The position numbers and the translations under genes are program-made. Below, one piece after another: positions 1 to 5,553 of a DNA stretch of 8,647 bases. This stretch comes from Candidatus Rokuibacteriota bacterium. GTDB lineage: Bacteria > Methylomirabilota > Methylomirabilia > Rokubacteriales > CSP1-6. Under the pieces are notes generated by a model, which searched no databases, had not been told where the DNA came from, and saw only the letters and a program-made list of their open reading frames with translations. The stretch is taken from NCBI GenBank assembly GCA_016201575.1, contig JACQCN010000438.1, positions 1 to 8,647 of the forward strand. The letters run 5' to 3'. The first letter of the stretch is position 1. Every line of letters begins with the position of its first letter.

Positions 1-588
1 AAGCAGTACTACCTCGGGTGTCTCTCGCAGGCGTCCTACCTGATCGGCGCCGAGTCGGCCCGGACGGCGGTCGTCGTCGATCCGCGGCGCGACGTCGACG
101 AGTACGTGACCGACGCGGAGGGGCTCGGGCTCCGGATCACGCACGTCATCCTCACCCACTTCCACGCCGACTTCGTCGCCGGCCGCGTGGAGCTGCGCGA
201 CCGGCTGGGGGCGCGGATCCATCTCGGCGCGCGGGCGCGGGCCGAGTACGACTTCTCGCCCCTCAAGGACGGCGACGTCCTCGAGTTCGGGCGGGTGCGG
301 CTCGCGGTCCTCGAGACGCCCGGTCACACGCCGGAGGGCCGCTTCGAGGGCGAGCGGCGACAGGAGGCGATTCCCGGCAGCACGAACATCCCCCTCAACC
401 AGCTCCGCCAGCGGATCGCCGAGATTCCCACGGACAGGCCCGTGGTGGTCTACTGCCAGAGCGGCCAGCGGTCCTCGACGGCGGCCAGCCTGCTCGCGCA
501 GGCGGGGTACACGCAGGTCCTCGACCTGATCGGCGGCATCGCGGCCTGGAAGGTGTCGCCCGCGCAAGGAGTGCCCGCCCATGTATGA
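1..588 (+). CDS. Metallo-beta-lactamase-fold/rhodanese fusion protein, 5'-partial and apparently internally deleted
   Basis: The frame is open from base 1, so the N-terminus lies outside the window; 195 residues are visible. The visible start (KQYYLGCLSQASYLIG) and the metal motif THFHADFVAG at residues 52-61 are typical of persulfide-dioxygenase-like (ETHE1/CstB/Blh) MBL domains, and TPGH at residues 106-109 supplies the next metal-binding His. Straight after TPGHTPEG the protein runs into the end of a rhodanese domain: IPGSTNIPL at about 124-132, then the catalytic loop CQSGQRS with Cys152. The rest of the MBL fold is absent, including the GD(T/A)L(F/L) region that carries the Asp metal ligand, and so is any central rhodanese domain found in CstB-type proteins of about 450 residues. 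The sulfurtransferase loop could still work; dioxygenase activity is doubtful. The last 8 bases overlap the next gene. The family assignment is firm; the cause of the deletion (biology or assembly) is open. Confidence 0.85.
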   Translation, partial: KQYYLGCLSQASYLIGAESARTAVVVDPRRDVDEYVTDAEGLGLRITHVILTHFHADFVAGRVELRDRLGARIHLGARARAEYDFSPLKDGDVLEFGRVRLAVLETPGHTPEGRFEGERRQEAIPGSTNIPLNQLRQRIAEIPTDRPVVVYCQSGQRSSTAASLLAQAGYTQVLDLIGGIAAWKVSPAQGVPAHV

Positions 589-1078
589 CGCGATCTTCGT
601 CGCTCCGTGGCCCTGGTGGGTCGCGGGCCCGGCCCTCGGGCTCGTGGTGTTCCTCACGGCGTGGCTCGGCGGAAAGGGCCTCGGCGTGTCCACCGCCTAC
701 GGGTCCGTCTGCGCGCTGACCTCGCGCGTGCCGTTCTTCAAGACCGCGCAGTACCGGGAGGCGTGGCGCCTCTGGTTCGTGCTCGGGCTGCCCATCGGCG
801 GCCTGCTCGCGGTGGCGCTGGGACACCGGTTCGCGCCGGGCCTCGCCTACGGCGGCCTCGACGCCCTCGTGGCCGGCTCGCTCTCCGCCAAGGCCGGGCT
901 CCTGTTCGTGGGCGGCGGGCTCGTCGGCGCCGGCGCCCGCTGGGCCGGCGGCTGCCCGAGCGGTCACAGCATCGTCGGCATCGCGCAGGGCTCGATCGCG
1001 AGCCTCGCTGCCACCGTGGGCTTCATGCTCGGCGGCGTCGTCGTCTACAACCTGCTCGTCGCCGTGCTGGGAGGCTGA
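581..1078 (+). CDS. YeeE/YedE-family (Sulf_transp) membrane protein, first half-size subunit
   Basis: This 165-residue, strongly hydrophobic protein has about four to five membrane segments (around residues 13-30, 64-81, 92-118 and 128-162). It carries the family signature GGCPSGHSI at residues 123-131 with Cys125, and a second conserved-type cysteine in GSVCA (Cys44). Full-length YeeE/TsuA proteins import thiosulfate through conserved cysteines. This protein and the next one look like the two halves of that fold as separate genes, as in PmpA/PmpB-like pairs. ATG 581 is preceded by AAGGAG at 566-571 with 9-base spacing and lies inside the end of the MBL-rhodanese gene, which indicates translational coupling. 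Transport of thiosulfate or another sulfane-sulfur compound is inferred from family and context; the exact substrate is unknown. Confidence 0.88.
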   Translation: MYDAIFVAPWPWWVAGPALGLVVFLTAWLGGKGLGVSTAYGSVCALTSRVPFFKTAQYREAWRLWFVLGLPIGGLLAVALGHRFAPGLAYGGLDALVAGSLSAKAGLLFVGGGLVGAGARWAGGCPSGHSIVGIAQGSIASLAATVGFMLGGVVVYNLLVAVLGG

Positions 1079-1079
1079 C

Positions 1080-1526
1080 ATGCACCCGTCGCGATTCCTC
1101 GTCTTCGGCACGCTGTTCGGCTTCGCGCTCTCGCGGGCCCGGGCCACCGACTACGACACCATCGCCGCCATGTTCCGCTTCACGGACCTGCACCTCATGT
1201 TCGTGATCGGCGCGGCCATCGGCACTGCGGCGCTCGGCTTCCGGGTGCTCCGCCTCGCCGGGAACCGCACGCTCTCAGGTGGCCCGGTCGAGCTTCGGGA
1301 CAAGCCGTGGCACCGGGGCGCCATCTGGGGCGGCCTGCTCTTCGGCGCGGGCTGGGCGTTCAGCGGGGCCTGCCCGGGCACCGCGCTCGCCCAGGTCGGG
1401 GAAGGCAAGCTGGTGGCGCTGCTCACGGTCGCCGGCATCCTCGCCGGCACCTACGTCTACGGGCTCGCGCGCTCGCGGCTCGGTACGGCGGCGCCGTCAC
1501 CACAGGTCACGGCCGCGGCGTCGTAG
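1080..1526 (+). CDS. YeeE/YedE-type (DUF6691-like) membrane protein, second half-size subunit
   Basis: This 148-residue membrane protein begins one base after the preceding stop codon, with GGGAGG at 1069-1074 as ribosome binding site. It has membrane segments around residues 5-19, 37-57, 79-100 and 110-130. The motif SGACPGTALAQ at residues 95-105, with Cys98, is the counterpart of the GGCPSGHSI motif in the previous protein and is typical of the second half of split YeeE/YedE pairs. The two probably form one transporter for a reduced sulfur compound, working with the upstream sulfur enzyme. The C-terminal tail (about residues 133-148) is Ala/Ser/Thr/Pro-rich and looks unstructured. The stop TAG at 1524-1526 directly abuts the fragment that follows. 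Confidence 0.85.
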   Translation: MHPSRFLVFGTLFGFALSRARATDYDTIAAMFRFTDLHLMFVIGAAIGTAALGFRVLRLAGNRTLSGGPVELRDKPWHRGAIWGGLLFGAGWAFSGACPGTALAQVGEGKLVALLTVAGILAGTYVYGLARSRLGTAAPSPQVTAAAS

Positions 1527-1528
1527 AT

Positions 1529-1756
1529 GATCACCGCCGTCGCCGGGAGGGCACGCTCGACCTGCACGTGCCGCCCACCGCGCTCCAGGGCGTGAAGAAC
1601 GGTGACCGCGTGGCGGTGGCGATCGGCATCAACCCGTCGCCCAGCGCGGCCATGACGCCCGGCACGCGGCCCTCGCAGACCGGCGGCGGCGCCGGCGTGG
1701 GCGCGGGCGGCGCGACCACGACGACCCCGTCGACCCCGGGCTCGCAGAACCGGTAA
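1529..1756 (+). pseudogene. C-terminal fragment of an unrecognised small protein, no start
   Basis: In the second plus-strand frame the stretch from about 1529 to the TAA at 1754-1756 reads like the end of a real protein. A beta-rich segment, EGTLDLHVPPTAL followed by GVKNGDRVAVAIGI, leads into a low-complexity Pro/Gly/Thr tail (TGGGAGVGAGG, TTTTPSTPGSQNR). The 'GTL-L-VPP-AL-GV--GD-V-V' pattern resembles the ends of small exported bacterial proteins with an OB- or DUF1344-like fold; that is recalled resemblance, not a search result. No plausible start with a ribosome binding site exists in this frame, and upstream the frame merely overlaps the YeeE gene. The ATG at 1527, right after the YeeE stop, is in another frame and ends after 22 codons. 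A 5'-truncated or frameshifted remnant is the best reading; chance coding in GC-rich DNA cannot be excluded. Confidence 0.45.
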
Positions 1757-1770
1757 ATCGCTTCGCTCCA

Positions 1771-1809
1771 GCGGCCGGGACCGCGAAAACGGTCCCGGCC
1801 GCTTTCTCT
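1771..1809 (+). terminator. Rho-independent terminator of the sulfur operon
   Basis: A perfect 13-bp stem (GCGGCCGGGACCG at 1771-1783 pairing with 1790-1802) encloses a six-base loop CGAAAA and is followed by TTTCTCT on the plus strand. It lies 14 bases after the TAA of the fragment and just before the stop codon of the convergent livF. Plus-strand use is clear. On the minus strand the stem would form as well, but no T-run follows, so it would be a weaker terminator for the Liv operon. Confidence 0.85.
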
Positions 1810-1816
1810 CCGGCCA

Positions 1817-2473
1817 TCAGGACGCGGGGCGAGCGATCTCGCCCCGCTCGATCGTGTACGTCTCCTGGACGAAGGCGACCCGCTTGACGTCGGACTCGGC
1901 CAACAGCACCGACAGCCCCTCCCGCTGCACCTGGCGGATCGTGGCCGCGAGCTTGTCGCCGAGCCCCGGGGAGAGGCCCTCGAAGGGCTCGTCGAGGAGA
2001 AGCAGCCTGGTGCCGCTCATCAGCGCCCGCGCCAGGGCGACCATCTTCTGCTGTCCGCCGCTCAGCTGCGCGGCTCGCCGTCCGGCCAGGCTCCTGACGT
2101 CGGGCATGAGGCAGTAGACCCACTCCAGCCGCTCCGACGGGCGCGCGAGGCCACCGGCCCACGCGGGCAGGAGGAGATTGTCCGCCACGGTGAGTGGACC
2201 GATGAGCCGCCGGTCCTCGGGCACGTAGCCGATCCCCAGCGTGGCGCGCCGGTAGGCGGGCACCCGCGCGAGATCCACGCCGTCCACGCTGATGCGCCCG
2301 TCCGACAGCGGGAGCAGGCCCATCACGCTCTTGAGCGTGGTGGTCTTCCCCGCCCCGTTCCGGCCCACGAGCGCGACCAGCCCGCCCGGCGGCACGGCGA
2401 AGCCGATCCCGCGCAGGACGACGACGCCCTTGATCCCGACCCAGACCCCTTCGACGCTCAGCATGTCAGGCAT
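1817..2473 (-). CDS. livF: LivF-type ATP-binding protein of branched-chain amino-acid (HAAT) ABC transporter
   Basis: This cytoplasmic ATPase subunit of 218 residues is slightly shorter than the usual 230-240 for LivF. Walker A is GRNGAGKT (37-44), the signature is LSGGQQ (137-142) and Walker B is LLLLDEP (157-163), so ATP hydrolysis motifs are intact. The switch region is LLAESDVKRV, where LivF proteins usually have a VEQN-type sequence and also lack the H-loop histidine, so this is family-like but unusual. ATG 2473 overlaps the livG stop by 8 bases. An in-frame ATG at 2464 would instead leave one base between the genes and is an alternative start. It is the last gene of the operon, convergent with the sulfur operon. 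It pairs with LivG to power the LivHM pore. Confidence 0.93.
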   Translation of the reverse strand: MPDMLSVEGVWVGIKGVVVLRGIGFAVPPGGLVALVGRNGAGKTTTLKSVMGLLPLSDGRISVDGVDLARVPAYRRATLGIGYVPEDRRLIGPLTVADNLLLPAWAGGLARPSERLEWVYCLMPDVRSLAGRRAAQLSGGQQKMVALARALMSGTRLLLLDEPFEGLSPGLGDKLAATIRQVQREGLSVLLAESDVKRVAFVQETYTIERGEIARPAS

Positions 2474-3209
2474 GGCCGAGGACCGCCTTCCGCACGTCGG
2501 CGTCGGCGAGCACGGTCACGGGCTCGCCGTCGGCGATCACCAGCCCCTGGTCGAAGACCAGGACGCGCCGGCTGTAGCGGTGCACGACGTCCATGTCGTG
2601 CTCGACGAAGATCGTCGTGATCCGGCCCTGCCGCAGGACGCCGACGAGCGTGTCCATCACCTCGAACTTGTCCTCGGTGCTGACGCCCGCGGTGGGCTCG
2701 TCCATCAGGAGGAGCCGCGGCCGGAGCGCGATCGCGAGGGCGATGTCCAGCAGCTTGCGGCCCCCCTCGGGCAGCTCGCCGACGGACCGGCTCGCGTAGG
2801 CTTCGAGGCCGAACCGCTCGAGGATCTGTCGGCCCTCGTCCGTCCACGGCGCCCGGTAGAGCGGCGCCCACACGCCGCCGCGGCCGGACCGGGCCGCGAG
2901 CGAGAGGAGCATGTTCTCGAGCACCGTCAGCCCGAGGTAGAGCTGCGGGATCTGGAAGGAGCGGGCCACCCCGAGCCGGGTGATGAGCCGCGGCGAGAGC
3001 CCCGCGGTGTCCCGGCCCGCGAGGAGGATGCGCCCGCGGTCCGGCGCGAGGTAGCCCGTGGCCAGGTTGAGGAACGTCGTCTTGCCGGATCCGTTGGAGC
3101 CGACGATGCCGACCATCTCGCCCTCGTCGACGCGGACGCTCAGCTCCTCCGCGGCGCGGACCGCCCCGAAGAACTTGGTCAGCCCAGCCGCTTCCAGCAG
3201 CGCGGTCAT
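2466..3209 (-). CDS. livG: LivG-type ATP-binding protein of branched-chain amino-acid (HAAT) ABC transporter
   Basis: 247 residues. Walker A is GSNGSGKT (37-44), the Q-loop region is ARSFQIPQL (82-90), Walker B is LLLMDEP (166-172) and the H-loop is VEHD with His204. The signature position reads LPEGGRK (146-152) instead of LSxGQ, a divergent C-loop. The frame stays open far upstream to 5252, but the real start is the ATG at 3207-3209: it begins the family N-terminus (MTALLEAAGLTKFFG), overlaps the livM stop as ATGA, and has GAGG at 3218-3221 with 8-base spacing. The rest of the long upstream frame is a shadow of livM and livH. It forms the ATPase pair with LivF. Confidence 0.93.
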   Translation of the reverse strand: MTALLEAAGLTKFFGAVRAAEELSVRVDEGEMVGIVGSNGSGKTTFLNLATGYLAPDRGRILLAGRDTAGLSPRLITRLGVARSFQIPQLYLGLTVLENMLLSLAARSGRGGVWAPLYRAPWTDEGRQILERFGLEAYASRSVGELPEGGRKLLDIALAIALRPRLLLMDEPTAGVSTEDKFEVMDTLVGVLRQGRITTIFVEHDMDVVHRYSRRVLVFDQGLVIADGEPVTVLADADVRKAVLGHA

Positions 3210-4255
3210 CGGCCGCCCCTCGGCTCGCGCGCCTGGTCCGCTGTTCGAGCGCCCGCTGCGCCGGCGCCATCCCGGGGGGAGGTTCGGAAGGGGGGCGGAG
3301 CCCCCCTCCGAGGAAGCCGTCTCGCCAGCGCGCTGAGGCTCCACAGCCCGCCCGGCAGGAAGAAGATGATGACCAGGAGCACGATCCCCAGGGTCATCTG
3401 CCAGGTGTACGGCGACAGCTCGAAGGCGTAGTTGCGCACGAACTCGAACACGATCGAGCCGACCACTGGCGCCAGCACGCTTCCCGTCCCCCCGAGGATG
3501 GCCACGAAGACGAACTCCCCGGACTGGGACCAGAAGGACAGGTCGGGCGTGATGTGCCCCACCGACAGGCCGATGAGCGCGCCCGCGACGCTGGCCAGCC
3601 CGCCCGCGATGACGTAGGACACGTAGATGGTCCGCCACACCGAGGCGCCCATGTACTCGACGCGCACCTCGTTGTCCCGGATCGCGCGCAGGGTGTAGCC
3701 GACGGGGGACGCGGAGAAGCGGTGAGCGGCGTAGATCAGGAGCGCCGCCAGCACGAGCGTGAGGTCGTACAACGCCAGCCGCAGGGACTGGGCGACGGGC
3801 CGGAGCCCGGCGAGCGGCGGCGCGGGAAGCCCGAGGCCGTCGGTGCCGCCGGTGATCGCGTAGAACTTCAGGAGGACGCCGTAGAGCACCATCGAGAAGG
3901 CGAGGTTGAGCAGGGCGAAGTACACGCCCCGGTACCGCGCCACCAGGAGCCCCAGGAGCGCGCTGGTCCCGACGCCGGCCAGGAGCGCGAGGCCGAGCAG
4001 CGCGAGGCCCTCCCGCACGTGCAGGTACTTCACCGCCATCCCGGCGGCGTAGGCGCCCGCGGCGTAGTAGAGGGCGTGCCCGAAGGTGAGCAGCCCTCCG
4101 CGCAGGAGCAGCACCACGCCGAGGACCGCGAGCGCCTTGGCCCACGCGACCGTCAGCAGGAAGACGATCCACCCGGACAGGACCAACGGCGCCAGCAGGA
4201 AGAGGACGAGCGCGCCCAGCGGGAGGAGCGGGCTCGGGCGGGGGCGCGGACCCAT
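3206..4255 (-). CDS. livM: LivM-type permease of branched-chain amino-acid (HAAT) ABC transporter, with repeat-derived C-terminal tail
   Basis: 349 residues with about eight to ten membrane segments. Typical LivM features are the GLLTFGHALYYAAGAYAAG segment near residues 54-72, the cytoplasmic loop RAIRDNEVRVEYMG (about 191-204) that contacts the ATPases, and the terminal helix ending FLPGGLWSL. Family members usually end soon after that helix. Here a hydrophilic Arg/Pro/Gly/Ala tail follows, and residues about 315-338 are encoded by the double-hairpin repeat at 3242-3312. The tail is therefore probably non-functional sequence gained when the repeat entered the end of the gene without breaking the frame. 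The stop overlaps the livG start by 4 bases; the start lies 6 bases after the livH stop, with only a weak ribosome site, so translation is probably coupled. Confidence 0.92.
   Translation of the reverse strand: MGPRPRPSPLLPLGALVLFLLAPLVLSGWIVFLLTVAWAKALAVLGVVLLLRGGLLTFGHALYYAAGAYAAGMAVKYLHVREGLALLGLALLAGVGTSALLGLLVARYRGVYFALLNLAFSMVLYGVLLKFYAITGGTDGLGLPAPPLAGLRPVAQSLRLALYDLTLVLAALLIYAAHRFSASPVGYTLRAIRDNEVRVEYMGASVWRTIYVSYVIAGGLASVAGALIGLSVGHITPDLSFWSQSGEFVFVAILGGTGSVLAPVVGSIVFEFVRNYAFELSPYTWQMTLGIVLLVIIFFLPGGLWSLSALARRLPRRGAPPPFRTSPRDGAGAAGARTADQAREPRGGR
3242..3312 (+). repeat. Double-hairpin dispersed repeat, copy A (inside the 3' end of livM)
   Basis: It shares 24 of its first 26 bases with copy B (TGTTCGAGCGCC..., then GCCGGCGC) and the same end CCCCCTCCGAG; the middle is more diverged. 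The first hairpin has one mismatch (3249-3256 with 3260-3267). The second is a perfect 7-bp stem GGGGGGC (3290-3296 with 3300-3306, loop GGA). Two separate copies within 2.3 kb, both in non-conserved gene-end positions, mark it as a REP-like element probably present elsewhere in the genome. Here it is translated as part of livM and lies shortly before the livG start. Confidence 0.75.
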
Positions 4256-4261
4256 ACCGCC

Positions 4262-5158
4262 CTAGATTCTCCGCACTTCGATCTCCCCGAAGAAGCCCTG
4301 GGGCCGGAACAGGAGGACCAGCGCCATGATGAAGTAAATCGCGAACAGATCCAGCTCGGGAGCGAGATACACCGCGGCCGAGCGCGCGAGCCCCACGACG
4401 ATCGACCCGAGGGCCGCTCCGCCGATGCTCCCCAGCCCGCCGATGGCGATCACCGCGAAGGAGATCACGAGCACGTCGGCGCCGACGCCGGGCACGAGCG
4501 AGAACATGGGCGCGGTGAAGGCGCCGCCGATGGCGGCCAGCACGGCGCCCAGGGTGAAGGCCAGCGTGTACACCCTGGGGACGTTGATCCCGAGGGTCGA
4601 GCTGATTTCGCGGTCGGTGATCACCGAGATCAGCACCTTGCCCAGCCGGGTGCGCGTGACGGTGAGCCAGAGCAGCCCGCCCATCGCCAGCGCGATGCCC
4701 GTCAGGAGGAACGGGTACCACGCGTAGTTCACGCCGCCCAGGCGGACCCGCCCGAGGTAGGTGTAGGGCATCTCGGCGAACATCGGGGTCACGCCCCACG
4801 TGAGCTTGACCACGTCCTCGAGGATCAGGGAGATGGAGAAGGTCAGGAGGAGCTGCACCTCCTCCTCTCGGGAGTAGACGCGCCGAAGGAACACCCGCTC
4901 GATCAGGGGCCCCGCGATGATCCCCACGACGAGGGCGGCGAGGAGGAGCAGCCCGTAGCCGAGGATCACCGCGGATCCCGTCGCCGCGTACCTGAGCACG
5001 AGGAACGCGCCCAGGTACGCCCCCAGCGCGTAGAGGTTGCCGTGGGCCAGATTGAGGACGCGCAGCACGCCGTAGGTGAACGTGAGGCCCGCGGACACGA
5101 GGAAGAGCCACGAGGCGTAGGCGAGCCCGTCCAGCGCGATCACCGTCAGCAGCCGCAT
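4262..5158 (-). CDS. livH: LivH-type permease of branched-chain amino-acid (HAAT) ABC transporter
   Basis: An inner-membrane pore subunit of 298 residues from the chosen start, close to the usual length, with about eight membrane helices. Family landmarks are the N-terminal GVLRVLNLAHGNLYALGAYLG segment, the ATPase-contacting loop RTRLGKVLISVITDREIS, the GGLGSIGGAALGSIVVGL segment and the end FRPQGFFG. The frame allows an ATG at 5179 that adds seven residues (MRGKRGG). ATG 5158 is preferred because GAGG at 5165-5168 sits 6 bases before it, while 5179 lacks a well-spaced site. It is the first of the four tightly packed genes livHMGF; the binding-protein gene lies upstream across a 395-bp stretch with two non-coding elements. 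Confidence 0.92.
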   Translation of the reverse strand: MRLLTVIALDGLAYASWLFLVSAGLTFTYGVLRVLNLAHGNLYALGAYLGAFLVLRYAATGSAVILGYGLLLLAALVVGIIAGPLIERVFLRRVYSREEEVQLLLTFSISLILEDVVKLTWGVTPMFAEMPYTYLGRVRLGGVNYAWYPFLLTGIALAMGGLLWLTVTRTRLGKVLISVITDREISSTLGINVPRVYTLAFTLGAVLAAIGGAFTAPMFSLVPGVGADVLVISFAVIAIGGLGSIGGAALGSIVVGLARSAAVYLAPELDLFAIYFIMALVLLFRPQGFFGEIEVRRI

Positions 5159-5164
5159 CCCGCC

Positions 5165-5172
5165 CCTCTTCC
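5165..5172 (-). promoter_or_regulatory. Ribosome binding site deciding the livH start
   Basis: On the minus strand GGAAGAGG is followed by six bases and then ATG 5158. This favours the internal start over the ATG at 5179, which lies just upstream of this site. Confidence 0.5.
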
Positions 5173-5248
5173 CCCGCATGGTCGCACTGCCCCACCCTCC
5201 CGACCGCCGACCGGGCGCCGAGCGTCGGAGCGCGCCCTCCCCTGACCC

Positions 5249-5452
5249 GCATTATTCACGAACGGTAGTCGCGTGTGGCGGGCGGGTCCTGTCGCAGGGC
5301 GCGGCCCCGCGGGTCCGGCTCCGTCACCCGCTCGCCCGAACGCCGCGCGGCGCGCGGCGAACGGGACGAGGGGGGCCCACTGCGCGCGGCCCCGCGGGGA
5401 CCGCGCCCTGCGCCACCCGCTCGGTCGCGCCATCGCCGTTCGTGAATAATGC
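5249..5452. mobile_element. 204-bp MITE-like non-coding element with perfect 17-bp inverted ends
   Basis: GCATTATTCACGAACGG at 5249-5265 is repeated exactly in inverted orientation at 5436-5452. The ends are AT-rich and stand out in the GC-rich surroundings. A subterminal inverted pair GCAGGGCGCGG (5294-5304 and 5401-5411) extends the symmetry. Inside are a 15-bp direct repeat GCGCGGCCCCGCGGG (5299-5313 and 5384-5398) and a direct CACCCGCTCG (5325-5334 and 5414-5423). I see no protein of transposase type and no convincing target-site duplication. It is best read as a miniature inverted-repeat element or the deletion remnant of an insertion sequence, placed between the binding-protein gene and livH. 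Together with the repeat at 5481-5552 it accounts for most of the gene-free stretch 5159-5553; nothing else is recognisable there. Confidence 0.65.
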
Positions 5453-5480
5453 ACGCGAAGCTGCGCGTCGGAGAATGGCA

Positions 5481-5552
5481 TGTTCGAGCGCCGGCTGTGC
5501 CGGCGCAAGCCGCGGGGGATGCTCGAAGGGGGCCGTCGAGGCCCCCTCCGAG
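5481..5552 (+). repeat. Double-hairpin dispersed repeat, copy B (after the binding-protein gene)
   Basis: This copy begins TGTTCGAGCGCC and ends CCCCCTCCGAG. The first hairpin is a perfect 8-bp stem (5488-5495 with 5499-5506, loop TGT). The second is a 7-bp stem GGGGGCC (5528-5534 with 5540-5546, loop GTCGA). It starts 2 bases beyond the binding-protein stop codon, in the position of a 3' stabilising or attenuating structure. No T-run follows on the minus strand, so it is not a canonical terminator. The layout matches copy A at 3242-3312, in the same orientation. Confidence 0.75.
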
Positions 5553-5553
5553 A

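Noticed and set aside
395..1147. Minus-strand open frame (250 codons) opposite the YeeE gene
   Set aside because: Low-complexity Glu/Arg/Ala translation opposite a gene with clear family motifs and ribosome site.
3554..5245. Long plus-strand open frame (563 codons)
   Set aside because: Composition rich in Glu/Arg/His/Pro with no domain, opposite livM and livH; an antisense shadow.
3210..5252. Very long open minus-strand frame continuous with livG (928 codons in total)
   Set aside because: Upstream of ATG 3209 the translation is Arg/Pro/Ala/Gly-rich and lies out of frame over the well-supported livM and livH genes; a GC-rich shadow.
5249..5452. Complete insertion sequence with a transposase
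   Set aside because: Only about 170 bp lie between the inverted ends and no transposase-like translation exists there; kept only as a MITE-like element.
5528..5546. Rho-independent terminator after the binding-protein gene
   Set aside because: A stem forms, but no T-run follows on the minus strand and the same hairpin occurs as part of a dispersed repeat inside livM.
3242..5552. CRISPR-like array from the two hairpin repeats
   Set aside because: Only two diverged copies, 2.2 kb apart, with genes between them; no regular spacers or cas genes.
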